Source: Parerythrobacter lutipelagi (GTDB lineage: Bacteria; Pseudomonadota; Alphaproteobacteria; Sphingomonadales; Sphingomonadaceae). From it: a DNA stretch of 64,000 nt. The stretch spans positions 682,001-746,000 of the forward strand of contig NZ_SKCJ01000002.1 of the NCBI RefSeq assembly GCF_005434975.1, written 5' to 3'. How positions within the stretch are numbered: position 1 is the stretch's first letter; each line of letters starts with the position of its first letter. Positions 9,419 through 18,106 of this stretch are shown in pieces. The translations under genes were made by a program, and so were the position numbers. The notes under the pieces were generated by a model. The model made no database searches. It had not been told where the DNA came from and saw only the letters and a list, made by a program, of their open reading frames with translations.

Positions 9419-9873
9419 GCATCAAGCGCAAGGCATTGTCCGTCGTCGGCTGGCGCGAACTTGTACACCTGCCCGACCTCGGTCTCGATGGGATTCCGGC
9501 CAAGATCGATACAGGCGCACGGACATCGTCGCTCCACGGTGAAGTGATCGAGGACTTCGAGCGTGACGGTGAAAAATATGTCCGGTTTGCCGTCGACTGG
9601 GACGGTGAACGGCATATTTGCGAAGCGGTTCATGTCGATATTCGCGGTATCACCAGCTCGAACGGGGAAACCCAGCGGCGCTATGTCATCAAAACCCCGC
9701 TGAAGATCGGCGATGTCGAATTTCGCGCAGAAATCAGCCTTGCCGATCGCTCGGACATGAAGTTCCCGATGTTGATCGGTCGGTCCTCGCTGCGTCGTCG
9801 CTTCGTCGTCGACTCCGGCTACAGCTGGCTGCAAACTCCTGAGAAAAAGACCACGAAAGGTCACAAACCATGA
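9415..9873 (+). CDS. rimB: RimB-like retropepsin/ATP-dependent zinc protease family protein
   Basis: A 152-aa cytoplasmic protein of the family annotated as ATP-dependent zinc protease or RimB (PF05618), a retropepsin-like fold. The active-site motif is [10 protein letters not shown] with the aspartate at residue 32, followed by HVDIRG and [16 protein letters not shown], all typical of the family. In Pseudomonas a member acts on ribosomal protein S6 after RimK has added glutamates. The next gene is rimK with a 4-base overlap, which supports the same pairing here. The start is TTG at 9415 overlapping the upstream stop; the ribosome site is weak, so the start is likely but not certain. Confidence 0.87.
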   Translation: MSIKRKALSVVGWRELVHLPDLGLDGIPAKIDTGARTSSLHGEVIEDFERDGEKYVRFAVDWDGERHICEAVHVDIRGITSSNGETQRRYVIKTPLKIGDVEFRAEISLADRSDMKFPMLIGRSSLRRRFVVDSGYSWLQTPEKKTTKGHKP

Positions 9874-10775
9874 AGATCGCAATGCTCGCCAGAAACCCAA
9901 ACCTCTATTCGCACAAGCGGCTGGTGGAGGCGGCTAAACAACGCGGCCATACGCTGGACATCCTGAATACCACCCGCTGCACGGTGAATATCGCCAGCCA
10001 TCGTCCCACAGTCATGTACCGGGGCGAGACGCTGCAAGGTTATGAAGCTGTGATCCCGCGTATCGGCGCGTCGATCACCGCTTATGGGCTTGCGGTCTTG
10101 CGCCAGTTCGAGATGGGCGGGGTGTGGTCATTGAATGAAAGCGTCGCCATCGGCCGGAGCCGGGACAAGCTGCGCTCCACGCAGATCATGGCGAAATACG
10201 GGCTCGGCCTGCCGCTGACCGCCTATGCCAACGATCCCAAACAGGCGGAACAGATCATCAAAGCGGTCAATGGTCCGCCGGTGGTGATCAAGCTGCTCGA
10301 AGGCACGCAAGGCATCGGTGTCGTGCTGGCCGAAACGCTGAAGGGCGGGGCGTCCATCATCGAGGCGTTTCGCGGTGCAAACGTCGCGATAATGGTGCAG
10401 GAATTTATCAAGGAAGCAGGCGGGTCGGACATCCGCTGTCTCGTGGTCGGCGGCAAAGTGGTTGCCGCGATGAAGCGGCAAGGGGCCGAAGGCGAATTTC
10501 GGAGCAATCTGCACCGGGGCGGCAGCGCGCAGCTGATCAAGATTACACCGGAAGAACGCTCGACCGCCGTGCGTGCGGCCAAGGCAATGGGGCTGAATGT
10601 TTGCGGCGTCGACTTGCTGCGGTCCAATCACGGACCGGTGATCATGGAAGTGAACTCTTCACCTGGACTGGAAGGCATAGAGAATGCCACCGGCAAGGAT
10701 ATTGCGGGGATGATAATCGAATTCATCGAAGGCAACGCGAAGCCGGGCAAGACCAAGACCAAGGGCGCGGGGTAA
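9870..10775 (+). CDS. rimK: RimK family alpha-L-glutamate ligase
   Basis: ATP-grasp ligase of 301 aa that adds glutamate residues to protein C-termini, in Escherichia coli to ribosomal protein S6. It shows the RimK N-terminal domain ([19 protein letters not shown]), then the ATP-grasp: [15 protein letters not shown] (ATP-binding lysine and loop), [20 protein letters not shown], and the metal-binding C-terminal [15 protein letters not shown]. It overlaps the RimB-like gene by 4 bases (ATGA). The S6 gene itself (rpsF) lies about 2.6 kb downstream on the other strand. Confidence 0.95.
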   Translation: MKIAMLARNPNLYSHKRLVEAAKQRGHTLDILNTTRCTVNIASHRPTVMYRGETLQGYEAVIPRIGASITAYGLAVLRQFEMGGVWSLNESVAIGRSRDKLRSTQIMAKYGLGLPLTAYANDPKQAEQIIKAVNGPPVVIKLLEGTQGIGVVLAETLKGGASIIEAFRGANVAIMVQEFIKEAGGSDIRCLVVGGKVVAAMKRQGAEGEFRSNLHRGGSAQLIKITPEERSTAVRAAKAMGLNVCGVDLLRSNHGPVIMEVNSSPGLEGIENATGKDIAGMIIEFIEGNAKPGKTKTKGAG

Positions 10776-10871
10776 CTCAGAGCTGCGGCACCTCTGACAT
10801 CACTAACATTGGTTGCAGGGACGCCGCGCCAGAGAGTTCACTATTGACCGCTTGCCGACGTATCGCTGTCT

Positions 10872-12311
10872 CTACCTGAACGGCGGTTCGTTGAATGCGC
10901 GCAGCTTGCGGCTGTGCAGCCGGTCACCCTCGTCGCGCAGGCGTCTGCATGCTTCCAGCCCCATCTGGAGGTGAGCGGCGATGGCTTCCTCGTAAAACTG
11001 GTTTGCCTGCCCCGGCAGCTTGATCTCGCCGTGGAGCGGCTTGTCGCTGACGCATAGCAGCGTGCCGTAGGGAACGCGGAAGCGGTAGCCCTGGGCGGCG
11101 ATGGTCGCGCTTTCCATTTCGATGGCGATTGCGCGGCTTTGGGAAAAACGCTTTGCGCTGGTCGAATAGAGCAATTCCCAATTGCGGTCGTCAGTGGTGA
11201 CTACAGTGCCGGTGCGCAGCCTCTGCTTCAGATTGGCACCCTGCGCGCCAGAAACAGCCTCTGCCGCGCCTGCCAGCGCTTGCTGGACTTCGGCAATCGG
11301 CGGAATCGGAATTTCCGGCGGTAGCACCCCGTCGAGCACATGGTCATCGCGCAAATAGGCGTGGGCAAGCACGAAATCGCCGATCTTCTGGCTCGAGCGC
11401 AAACCGCCGCAATGACCGATCATCAGCCAGCTGTGCGGCCGCAAGACAGCCAGATGATCGGTAATCGTCTTCGCATTTGACGGCCCCACGCCGATGTTGA
11501 CCAGAGTGATACCGCGCCGGTCTTCGCGCATCAGGTGATAGGCCGGCATCTGGTGTTTGCGCCAGGCGGTATCAGACAGTTGCAGACGTGCATTCTCGGT
11601 CTTCTCGCGGATGTCGAGCCCGCCTGCGCCAGTCAGACCGATATAGCCATCCTGCCCGATTTGGTCGGCAGCCCAGTCAACGAATTCATCAACATAACGA
11701 TGATAGTTGGTGAACAGGATGAAGTGCTGGAAATCCTCGGTCCGGGTCCCGGTGTAATGTGCCAGGCGGGCGAGCGAATAGTCGGTCCGCAGCCCGTCGA
11801 ACAGCGACAGCGGCATGTCTGCTTCGAGATCGAAGAATTCGTACCCGTCGGCCAGTTCATCACCGATGAGCGCGAGATCCGTTGCCGGGAAGTGCTTGGC
11901 CAGTTCCTGCGGTGCGATACCGGCCATCAGCGCCCCTGCCTCGCCGTCGAGCACATAGGGGAAGGCGATCTCCTGACGAGATTTGCCGACTTCCAGCCGC
12001 ACGTCATAGTCAGCTGTGATGATCGCCAGTTGTTCTTTCAGATAATCAGCGAACAATGCCGGGCGCGTTATGGTGGTTGAATATCTGCCGGTTTGCTCCA
12101 ACCGGCCGAACGCGCGTGAGCGGTCCGATGGATTGCCTTCGCCGTCGAAATGCAGGCGCAGTTCCGGATAGGCGTAGGTACCGTCGGTGCGCCTCGTCGG
12201 GGACGGGATCGTGCCATCCTTTGCGTAAGCCAGAATGTCACTGCGCAGGGCTTCGGCTGCCGCGTCGTGGATGCGGATCAGGTCGTCTATGATTTTCGAG
12301 AAACTGGACAT
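10872..12311 (-). CDS. amn: AMP nucleosidase
   Basis: Hydrolyses AMP to adenine and ribose-5-phosphate, controlling adenylate pools; cytoplasmic. The 479-aa length matches the family. It has the AMN-specific N-terminal half (about residues 1-230), then the PNP/UDP phosphorylase fold with GPSNAKTITDHL, WLMIGHCGGLR and the EMESATIAAQGYRFRVPYG region that holds the nucleoside-binding Glu-Met-Glu. The start is ATG at 12311; a TTG three codons earlier is less likely. It converges on rimK across a 96-base gap in which no clear terminator was found. Confidence 0.95.
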   Translation of the reverse strand: MSSFSKIIDDLIRIHDAAAEALRSDILAYAKDGTIPSPTRRTDGTYAYPELRLHFDGEGNPSDRSRAFGRLEQTGRYSTTITRPALFADYLKEQLAIITADYDVRLEVGKSRQEIAFPYVLDGEAGALMAGIAPQELAKHFPATDLALIGDELADGYEFFDLEADMPLSLFDGLRTDYSLARLAHYTGTRTEDFQHFILFTNYHRYVDEFVDWAADQIGQDGYIGLTGAGGLDIREKTENARLQLSDTAWRKHQMPAYHLMREDRRGITLVNIGVGPSNAKTITDHLAVLRPHSWLMIGHCGGLRSSQKIGDFVLAHAYLRDDHVLDGVLPPEIPIPPIAEVQQALAGAAEAVSGAQGANLKQRLRTGTVVTTDDRNWELLYSTSAKRFSQSRAIAIEMESATIAAQGYRFRVPYGTLLCVSDKPLHGEIKLPGQANQFYEEAIAAHLQMGLEACRRLRDEGDRLHSRKLRAFNEPPFR

Positions 12312-12372
12312 GGCCAGCAACTAACGCCTTTTGGCGACATTTCAAGACAGGCCGATGTTGCCGACCGGCGCC

Positions 12373-12410
12373 AAAGAAAAAGGGCGCGACCAGCTGGCCG
12401 CGCCCCTTTC
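12373..12410 (-). terminator. Terminator of the rpsF-rpsR-rplI operon
   Basis: On the minus strand a strong hairpin (GGGGCGCGGCCAGCTGG with TCGCGCCC) is followed by TTTTTCTTT, about 30 bases after the rplI stop. It has all marks of a rho-independent terminator. Confidence 0.85.
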
Positions 12411-12435
12411 GGTGCTTCGCAAGGTTACGAAAGAA

Positions 12436-13113
12436 TCAGCCTTCGCTGGTTTCGTCACCTTCCGGAGCAGTTGCTTCGATCTTCGCTTCTGCTTCCGAAG
12501 TGCCTTCGGGCGAATCAACGCCGTCTTCCAGCAATTCAGCGGGGATTTCGCCCGGCTCAAGAGTTGGATCGGTCTGGTTGGCAGATGCCGCGTCTTCGAT
12601 TTCCTTCTGTTCTTCTTCGAACAGCTGGGCGAGGACGTCGATACCCTGGCTCTGAAGCTCGGCTTCGTCTTCGGAGCGGGCGACATTCGCCTTCACCGTG
12701 ACGTGAACTTCCGGGTGCAGGGCGACGGTCACGTCGTGCATGCCGATCATCTTGATCGGGCTGCCCATGATGACCTGCTTCTTGTCGACCGAATGGCCTT
12801 TTTCTTCCAGCCCGCTGACGATGTCGCGGACATTGACCGAACCGTAAAGCTGGCCAGCGTTGGACGATGCACGCAGCAGGACGATTTCGGTCCCGCCGAC
12901 CTTGTCGCCGGCGCTTTCGGCTTCCGTGCGTTTCTCTGCGTTTTCTTTTTCAAGACGTTCGCGGTTGGCTTCGAAAACCTTCTTGTTGGCGGCGTTGGCG
13001 CGCAGGGCCTTCTTCTGCGGAAGCAGGAAGTTGCGAGCGTAGCCATCTTTCACAGTGACAACGTCACCGATCGAGCCAAGGTTGCCGATGCGTTCGAGGA
13101 GAATGATATCCAT
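12436..13113 (-). CDS. rplI: 50S ribosomal protein L9 with long acidic C-terminal tail
   Basis: Large-subunit ribosomal protein binding 23S rRNA. The N-terminal domain ([26 protein letters not shown]) and connecting helix are standard, followed by the usual C-terminal domain up to about residue 150. At 225 aa it is far longer than the roughly 150 aa of E. coli L9. The last 70-75 residues are low-complexity and strongly acidic (runs of E, D, S, T, P), ending GDETSEG. It is the last gene of the rpsF-rpsR-rplI operon. Confidence 0.96.
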   Translation of the reverse strand: MDIILLERIGNLGSIGDVVTVKDGYARNFLLPQKKALRANAANKKVFEANRERLEKENAEKRTEAESAGDKVGGTEIVLLRASSNAGQLYGSVNVRDIVSGLEEKGHSVDKKQVIMGSPIKMIGMHDVTVALHPEVHVTVKANVARSEDEAELQSQGIDVLAQLFEEEQKEIEDAASANQTDPTLEPGEIPAELLEDGVDSPEGTSEAEAKIEATAPEGDETSEG

Positions 13114-13126
13114 GTGTCTACTCCTC

Positions 13127-13351
13127 CTACTTCACGATGTACGGAAGCAGGCCGATCTGGCGTGAACGCTTGATCGCTTTGGCGAGCTCGCGCTGCTTCT
13201 TTGCCGAAACGGCAGTGATACGGGAAGGAACGATCTTGCCACGCTCAGAGATGAAACCCTGCAGCAGACGAACGTCCTTGTAATCGATCTTCGGCGCATT
13301 CTTGGCCGTGAACGGGCAAGTCTTGCGGCGGCGGAAAAACGGGCGGGCCAT
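13127..13351 (-). CDS. rpsR: 30S ribosomal protein S18
   Basis: Small-subunit protein of 74 aa that pairs with S6 on 16S rRNA. The sequence ([40 protein letters not shown]) is canonical. Its ATG overlaps the rpsF stop by one base and rplI follows after 13 bases, giving the conserved operon order S6-S18-L9. Confidence 0.98.
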   Translation of the reverse strand: MARPFFRRRKTCPFTAKNAPKIDYKDVRLLQGFISERGKIVPSRITAVSAKKQRELAKAIKRSRQIGLLPYIVK

Positions 13352-13716
13352 CAGTTACGCTCCTCGCGGTCGCGACGCTTCTTCGTATCGCGGTCGTTCT
13401 TGCGCATCATCACGCTCGGGCCTTCTTCGTGCTCTTCGACACGGACGGTCATGTAGCGGATGACGTCTTCGTTGATGCGCGTCTGGCGCTCGAGCTCGGC
13501 AACAACGGAGCCAGGGCCCTCGATGTTGAGCATCACGAAATGCGCCTTGCGGTTACGATCGATCTTGTAGGCGAGCGATTTCAGACCCCAGGTCTCCGTC
13601 TTGGTGACCTTGCCGTCATTCTGCTCGATGATCTCGGTGGCGTTAGCGGCCAGTTGGTCGACCTGAGACTGGCTCAGATCCTGACGCGCCAAGAATACAT
13701 GCTCGTATAGAGCCAT
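13351..13716 (-). CDS. rpsF: 30S ribosomal protein S6
   Basis: Small-subunit protein of 121 aa, partner of S18. It starts [15 protein letters not shown] and contains the core [11 protein letters not shown] and [10 protein letters not shown]. The start codon is preceded by AAAGGA at a normal distance. The C-terminal tail is charged and ends REERN rather than in Glu-Glu as in E. coli, which matters because RimK, encoded nearby, extends the S6 C-terminus there. It is the first gene of the ribosomal operon; the promoter probably lies in the gap upstream. Confidence 0.98.
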   Translation of the reverse strand: MALYEHVFLARQDLSQSQVDQLAANATEIIEQNDGKVTKTETWGLKSLAYKIDRNRKAHFVMLNIEGPGSVVAELERQTRINEDVIRYMTVRVEEHEEGPSVMMRKNDRDTKKRRDREERN

Positions 13717-14182
13717 GCTCTTGTCCTTTCATTGTCATGCCGATCGCTGGCTGATCCGCGGGATTGCGGGGCCCCTCCGGCTTTCTTCGTCTCGCAGCTG
13801 GGAAGCAGCGAAGGCGCGCACATAGCGGTATGCGCGGGAATTGCAAGCAATGAGCGCAGGCCGGGTGTGACACTGACCGGGGGTATTCGCGAAACTTCGA
13901 CTGACCGAAAAATCCACTGGTGAGGGAGGCTTAAAGGAGTGATCGCGAGGTCGTGTGTCACCTTCCGTGTCTCGTCCGGTTGCGCCGCATCCCCGCGTTC
14001 TCATGGCCGAAGAGTGGATTCGAGGCACGCAAAGCCGATTCGCGTGTTGTGACCATGGGCCGCGTTCTGCCAGCGGCGCGGCGTGTAGGACAGCATGGGC
14101 CGGATCAGCTGAACCGCTCGGTTGCGCAAAGCAGGATTGACGGGCAAGGCCCGCGCAATCCGAATTTGAAGGAAACGAATAA
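13717..14182. other. Intergenic region between divergent rpsF and DUF808 genes
   Basis: A 466-base gap with no convincing gene. On the minus strand, the rpsF leader (about 13717-13800) can form nested hairpins, including GCCG/CGGC and CCGC/GCGG stems near a CCG. This could be an S6:S18 autoregulatory element, but the match was judged by eye only. A possible rpsF promoter lies at 13819-13846. The plus-strand gene at 14183 has a GAAGGAAA ribosome site at the right edge. Confidence 0.4.
13819..13846 (-). promoter_or_regulatory. Candidate promoter of rpsF-rpsR-rplI
   Basis: Read on the minus strand, TTGCAA (13846-13841) and TATGTG (13824-13819) are separated by 16 bases, about 100 bases before the rpsF start. 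This resembles a housekeeping sigma factor promoter, but with only partial match to consensus. Confidence 0.3.
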
Positions 14183-15133
14183 ATGCCCGGTGGATTGGTT
14201 GCCCTGCTCGACGACGTATCGATCATCGCCCGCGCCGCGGCGGCCTCGGTCGACGATATTGCTGCCGCAGCCGGCCGCGCAGGATCGAAGACGGCGGGCG
14301 TGGTGATCGACGATGCGGCCGTCACGCCGAGCTACGTTACGGGGCTTTCCCCGGCGCGCGAATTGCCGATCATCTGGTCGATCACCAAGGGCAGTTTCAA
14401 GAACAAGCTCCTGATCCTGCTGCCGGGGGCGATCCTGCTCAGCGAGTTCCTGCCCGGCGCGATCATCTTCTTCCTCATGCTGGGCGGACTGTACCTGTCC
14501 TATGAAGGCGCGGAAAAGGTGATCGAGAAGCTCGGCGGTGAAAAGCACGGCAAGACCGTGGACGATGTGATCGAAGACCCGGCCCGGTTCGAGAAAGAGC
14601 GGATTGCCGGAGCCATCCGGACCGACCTGATCCTGTCCGGGGAAATCATGGCGATTACTCTCAACGAGATCGACCTCGACATATGGTGGGAGCGCGGCAT
14701 CGCGCTTGCGGTGGTCGCCATCGTTGTGACGGTGGTGGTCTACGGGGCGGTCGCACTGATTGTGAAAATGGACGATGTCGGTCTTCACCTGACGAAAAAG
14801 CCGTCCGAGTTCGCACAGAAATTCGGGCACGGCATGGTCGCCTTCGTACCGCATCTGCTGACTACGCTAAGCTTTATCGGGACGATAGCGATGCTGTGGG
14901 TCGGCGGCGGCATCCTGCTGCACGGCACGCATGAAATCGGGCTGCATGGATTGTATGATGCGGCGCACGGGCTGGAAAGCGCCGTCCAATCGACGACCGG
15001 CGCGCTGGGCGGGCTGCTGGGCTGGGTTTCCTATGCCGCCGCCTCGGCCGTGCTGGCCCTGATAGTCGGCGCGGTTATTGTGTTTGTGCTGCACAAGGTC
15101 TTCAAGCTCGGCCACGCACCGGGGGCGCATTGA
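14183..15133 (+). CDS. yedI: DUF808 family inner membrane protein (YedI-like)
   Basis: Integral membrane protein of 316 aa matching the DUF808/YedI family: N-terminal GLVALLDDVSIIARAAAASVDDIAAAA, then KNKLLILLPGAILLSEFLPG and several hydrophobic segments (about six in all), with a conserved DDVGLHL and a C-terminal membrane pair. Function is unknown. The start ATG has a GAAGGAA site. Its stop overlaps the TTG start of the downstream glutathione transferase gene. Confidence 0.9.
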   Translation: MPGGLVALLDDVSIIARAAAASVDDIAAAAGRAGSKTAGVVIDDAAVTPSYVTGLSPARELPIIWSITKGSFKNKLLILLPGAILLSEFLPGAIIFFLMLGGLYLSYEGAEKVIEKLGGEKHGKTVDDVIEDPARFEKERIAGAIRTDLILSGEIMAITLNEIDLDIWWERGIALAVVAIVVTVVVYGAVALIVKMDDVGLHLTKKPSEFAQKFGHGMVAFVPHLLTTLSFIGTIAMLWVGGGILLHGTHEIGLHGLYDAAHGLESAVQSTTGALGGLLGWVSYAAASAVLALIVGAVIVFVLHKVFKLGHAPGAH

Positions 15134-15777
15134 GCGCGCCGACACTCTATACCTGCGCCGGATCGCGCGGCCTGCGCTGTACCTGGGCGGCAGAGGAAGC
15201 GGGGATCGAGCTGGACCTTGAACTCCTGCCGTTTCCGCCGCGTTTCGCAGCGCCCGAATATCTTGAGATCAATCCGCTCGGCACGGTTCCGCTGCTGGTT
15301 GACGGGCCCGAAGACGGTGGGGCGCGGATGACCGAAAGCTGCGCCATCGCGCATTACCTCGCCACAAAGAACGGACCGAGCGAGCTCGCAATTGCTCCGG
15401 GCGAGGCGGACTATGCCGAGTATCTCGATTACACTTACCACGCCGACGCGACGATCACCTTCCCGCAGACCGTCTACATGCGCTTCGCAATGTTCGAGAA
15501 GGACAAGGGCTGGGCCGAGGCTGGCGAAGCCTACGCAAAGTGGTTCTGGAAGCGATTGGTCAAAGTCGAGCGGCGGCTGGATGGGCGCGAATACCTCTGT
15601 GCCGACCGCTTCACCGTCGCCGATATCTGCGTCGGCTACGCATTGATCTTGGCCGAGCGCGTCGGGCTGGACGAAGGCGTGCCGGAGAGTCTCAAGACCT
15701 ATCGCGAGCGGTTGGTGGCAAGGGATGGCTATCGCCGCGCGGTCGAGCGAGAGAAAGCCGGACCTCGGGCGATTTAG
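15130..15777 (+). CDS. Glutathione S-transferase family protein
   Basis: A 215-aa cytoplasmic GST. The N-terminal thioredoxin-fold half has LYTCAGSRGLR, the cis-proline motif GTVPLLVD and the glutathione-contact ESCAIAHYLA. The C-terminal helical half has the N-capping motif DRFTVADICVGYAL. The catalytic residue type cannot be settled by eye. It starts with TTG at 15130 within TTGA overlapping the stop of the DUF808 gene, so the two are coupled. It converges on the Mur ligase gene with a 4-base overlap. Confidence 0.9.
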   Translation: MSAPTLYTCAGSRGLRCTWAAEEAGIELDLELLPFPPRFAAPEYLEINPLGTVPLLVDGPEDGGARMTESCAIAHYLATKNGPSELAIAPGEADYAEYLDYTYHADATITFPQTVYMRFAMFEKDKGWAEAGEAYAKWFWKRLVKVERRLDGREYLCADRFTVADICVGYALILAERVGLDEGVPESLKTYRERLVARDGYRRAVEREKAGPRAI

Positions 15778-17201
15778 GGTAGCCGGTCGAGGATCGACTT
15801 CGCAAACTTTGTCAGCGTATCGTCGCGCGCGCCCATCACCACGATGCGGTCGCCGGGCTTGGCGATCGAGGCGATCAACTTGCCGCAATCTTCGCGCGAC
15901 GGAACGTGATCGGCCAGTCCGCCGGCTTCCTCAATCATTTGCACGATGCGTTCGCTGCCCTGGCTGCGATCAACCGTGCCGCCATAATATACCGGATCGC
16001 AGAAGATCGAGATGTCCTCCGGTCCTAGCTCGCGCACGAAGGTTTCAGCCAATTCGTGCCCCATCTGGCGCAGCGGCCCGTAGCCATGCGGCTGGAAGAA
16101 AGCGATCACCCGGCCCGGATGCGCTTTAAGCGTGCGCAAGGTTGCGGCGCATTTTTCCGGATTGTGCCCGAAATCGTCGATCACGGTGATACCGCTTTCG
16201 CTGGTGCCGACGATGTCGAAGCGTCGGGCGAGGCCAGCGAAACCTGCGAGCGCTTCGACAGAAGCAGAAACAGGCACGCCCGCTGCGGCTGCTCCGGCGA
16301 TTGCGGCCAGCGCATTGGATAGATTGTGCCTCCCCGGCATGGCGAGGCGCAGCGGATGCTCGCTGCCATCGTGCCGATCAATGACCAGTGCGGCCTGCTT
16401 GGTCGGTCCCTCTGCGATTGAACCGGGAACGATGCCGATCTGGGCCTTTTCCTGCTCGATCCCGAAGGTAATCACTTCGTTCGCGCGCGGTAGAAGTTGC
16501 AGCGCTTCGGCATCGTCGGCGTTGATTGCTGCAATCCGGCTTCGACTCAGGAAATCACCGAACAGCTGGCGCAATTCGTCCATGCTTTTGTGGTCGAGAC
16601 TGACATTGAGCAACACGCCGACCGCAGACCGATAGAGCGCAATCGACCCGTCGCTCTCGTCCACTTCGCTGACGAAAATGCTCTGTCCACCGACCAGCGC
16701 ACTGGCAAACGGGCGTTCCTCGCTGACGAAATTCTTCATCACCGCGCCATTCATCACCGTCGGATCACGCCCGGCGGCGTGCATGATCCAGCTGAGCATA
16801 CCGGTCACGGTCGATTTGCCGCTGGTTCCGGCAACAGCCAGACCGGCCCCGCTGGTGTTGAACAGGATGGAGAGCAGTTCGGCCCGGGTCATGCGCAAGC
16901 AGCCAAGTTCATTGGCGCGGACCATTTCCGGCACGGTATCCTCGACCGCTGCCGAAGCGACCAGTATCTGGTCGGACGAAACAATGCCGCTGCCATCCTG
17001 TGGATACAGTGCCATCCCTTGCGATTCGAGCGCCGCGAACTTCGCCGGTGTGCGGCCTTGATCGCGGCTGCGATCGCTGCCTTCGACGGTCGCGCCGCGG
17101 CCCTGGAGGATTTGCGCCAGCGGCATCATGCCGGAACCGCCGATACCGCAGAAGAAGAAGGGGCGTGCGAAAAGGTCGTCGGGTGTGGGGAAATCGCTCA
17201 T
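15774..17201 (-). CDS. Mur ligase family protein (MurC-like UDP-N-acetylmuramate ligase)
   Basis: A 475-aa ATP-dependent ligase of the MurC/Mpl group. It has the UDP-sugar-binding N-terminus FFCGIGGSGMMPLAQ, the ATP loop GTSGKSTVTGML, a central domain with EVDESDGSI and a C-terminal domain with DDFGHNPEKC. The motifs look closer to MurC than to Mpl, but it is not beside murG, murB, ddl or ftsZ as a division-cluster murC would be. It may therefore be a second, specialised ligase, for example for peptide recycling. An S66 peptidase gene, whose family cleaves cell-wall peptides, starts 53 bases away in the opposite direction. The start is ATG at 17201. Confidence 0.85.
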   Translation of the reverse strand: MSDFPTPDDLFARPFFFCGIGGSGMMPLAQILQGRGATVEGSDRSRDQGRTPAKFAALESQGMALYPQDGSGIVSSDQILVASAAVEDTVPEMVRANELGCLRMTRAELLSILFNTSGAGLAVAGTSGKSTVTGMLSWIMHAAGRDPTVMNGAVMKNFVSEERPFASALVGGQSIFVSEVDESDGSIALYRSAVGVLLNVSLDHKSMDELRQLFGDFLSRSRIAAINADDAEALQLLPRANEVITFGIEQEKAQIGIVPGSIAEGPTKQAALVIDRHDGSEHPLRLAMPGRHNLSNALAAIAGAAAAGVPVSASVEALAGFAGLARRFDIVGTSESGITVIDDFGHNPEKCAATLRTLKAHPGRVIAFFQPHGYGPLRQMGHELAETFVRELGPEDISIFCDPVYYGGTVDRSQGSERIVQMIEEAGGLADHVPSREDCGKLIASIAKPGDRIVVMGARDDTLTKFAKSILDRLP

Positions 17202-17254
17202 CGCGGCTTCGCTATGCAGTTGTGCGCGGCAAAACAAGCGGGCAAGCTGCACGG

Positions 17255-18079
17255 ATGATCAAAATCGCCATTTGCGCCCCTGGAAAGCGCCTCGAACGCG
17301 AACATGCCGATGCCGTGCAGGACCGGTTTGCTGGGCGTGACGATGTGGAACTCGTCTTCCATCGCCAGTGCTTCGAGCGGCACGGCCACTTTGCCGGAGA
17401 CGACGCCACGCGTCTCGCGGCGCTGCTCGAATGCGCCAATGATGACAGCGTCGATGCGGTTTGGTTTGCTGCGGGCGGTTACGGCTCCAACCGGATCGCT
17501 GCCGACGCGCTAGCGGGAATGGGGGATGCTGCGCGCGGCAAGACCTGGTTGGGCTATTCCGACACCGGCTATTTGCTGGCTGCTCTCTATCGCACGAGAA
17601 CCGGCGTCCCCGTGCATGGCCCGATGGTAGCGGATATCGGTCGCCCCAACGGAGAGCACGCAATCGATCGCGCCGTCGGCTTCCTGTGTGGAGATACCGC
17701 CGGTGTGGAGGCGGAAATCGATGACCGGGCCACTGCGGCCTTCAATCTGACCACGCTGGCCATGCTTTGCGGGACCGACCTGATGCCGGACCTGTCCGGT
17801 CATGTTGTCCTGATCGAAGAGGTTTCGGAGCATCTTTACGCCATAGACCGCCTGCTTTTTCACGTTTCTCACCATCTGCGCGGCATAGCCGGACTGCGCC
17901 TCGGGAGAATCTCCGACATACCCGAAAATGACCGCCCCTTCGGACAAAGCGAGGAGGAGATCGTGCGGTACTGGTGCGCGCGAGAGGATATTCCCTACCT
18001 CGGCTTCGCCGATATCGGCCATGATGCGGCCAACAAGATCGTGCCGTTCGGGCTTGCGGCAGCGGCCTCTCGCGCATAG
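17255..18079 (+). CDS. S66 family peptidase (LD-carboxypeptidase-like)
   Basis: A 274-aa serine peptidase of the family that removes the terminal D-Ala from murein tetrapeptides during recycling. The signature is AAGGYGSNRIA, then GYSDTGYLLAAL with the nucleophile Ser102. An acidic residue lies in LIEEVSEH and the histidine in GFADIGHDAANKIVPFG, so the Ser-Glu-His triad is retained. No signal peptide is seen, consistent with a cytoplasmic recycling enzyme. It is divergent from the Mur ligase, a plausible functional pair for cell-wall peptide recycling. Confidence 0.88.
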   Translation: MIKIAICAPGKRLEREHADAVQDRFAGRDDVELVFHRQCFERHGHFAGDDATRLAALLECANDDSVDAVWFAAGGYGSNRIAADALAGMGDAARGKTWLGYSDTGYLLAALYRTRTGVPVHGPMVADIGRPNGEHAIDRAVGFLCGDTAGVEAEIDDRATAAFNLTTLAMLCGTDLMPDLSGHVVLIEEVSEHLYAIDRLLFHVSHHLRGIAGLRLGRISDIPENDRPFGQSEEEIVRYWCAREDIPYLGFADIGHDAANKIVPFGLAAAASRA

Positions 18080-18106
18080 GCCGCGCAGCCAAAGGAGATC
18101 GTGAAT

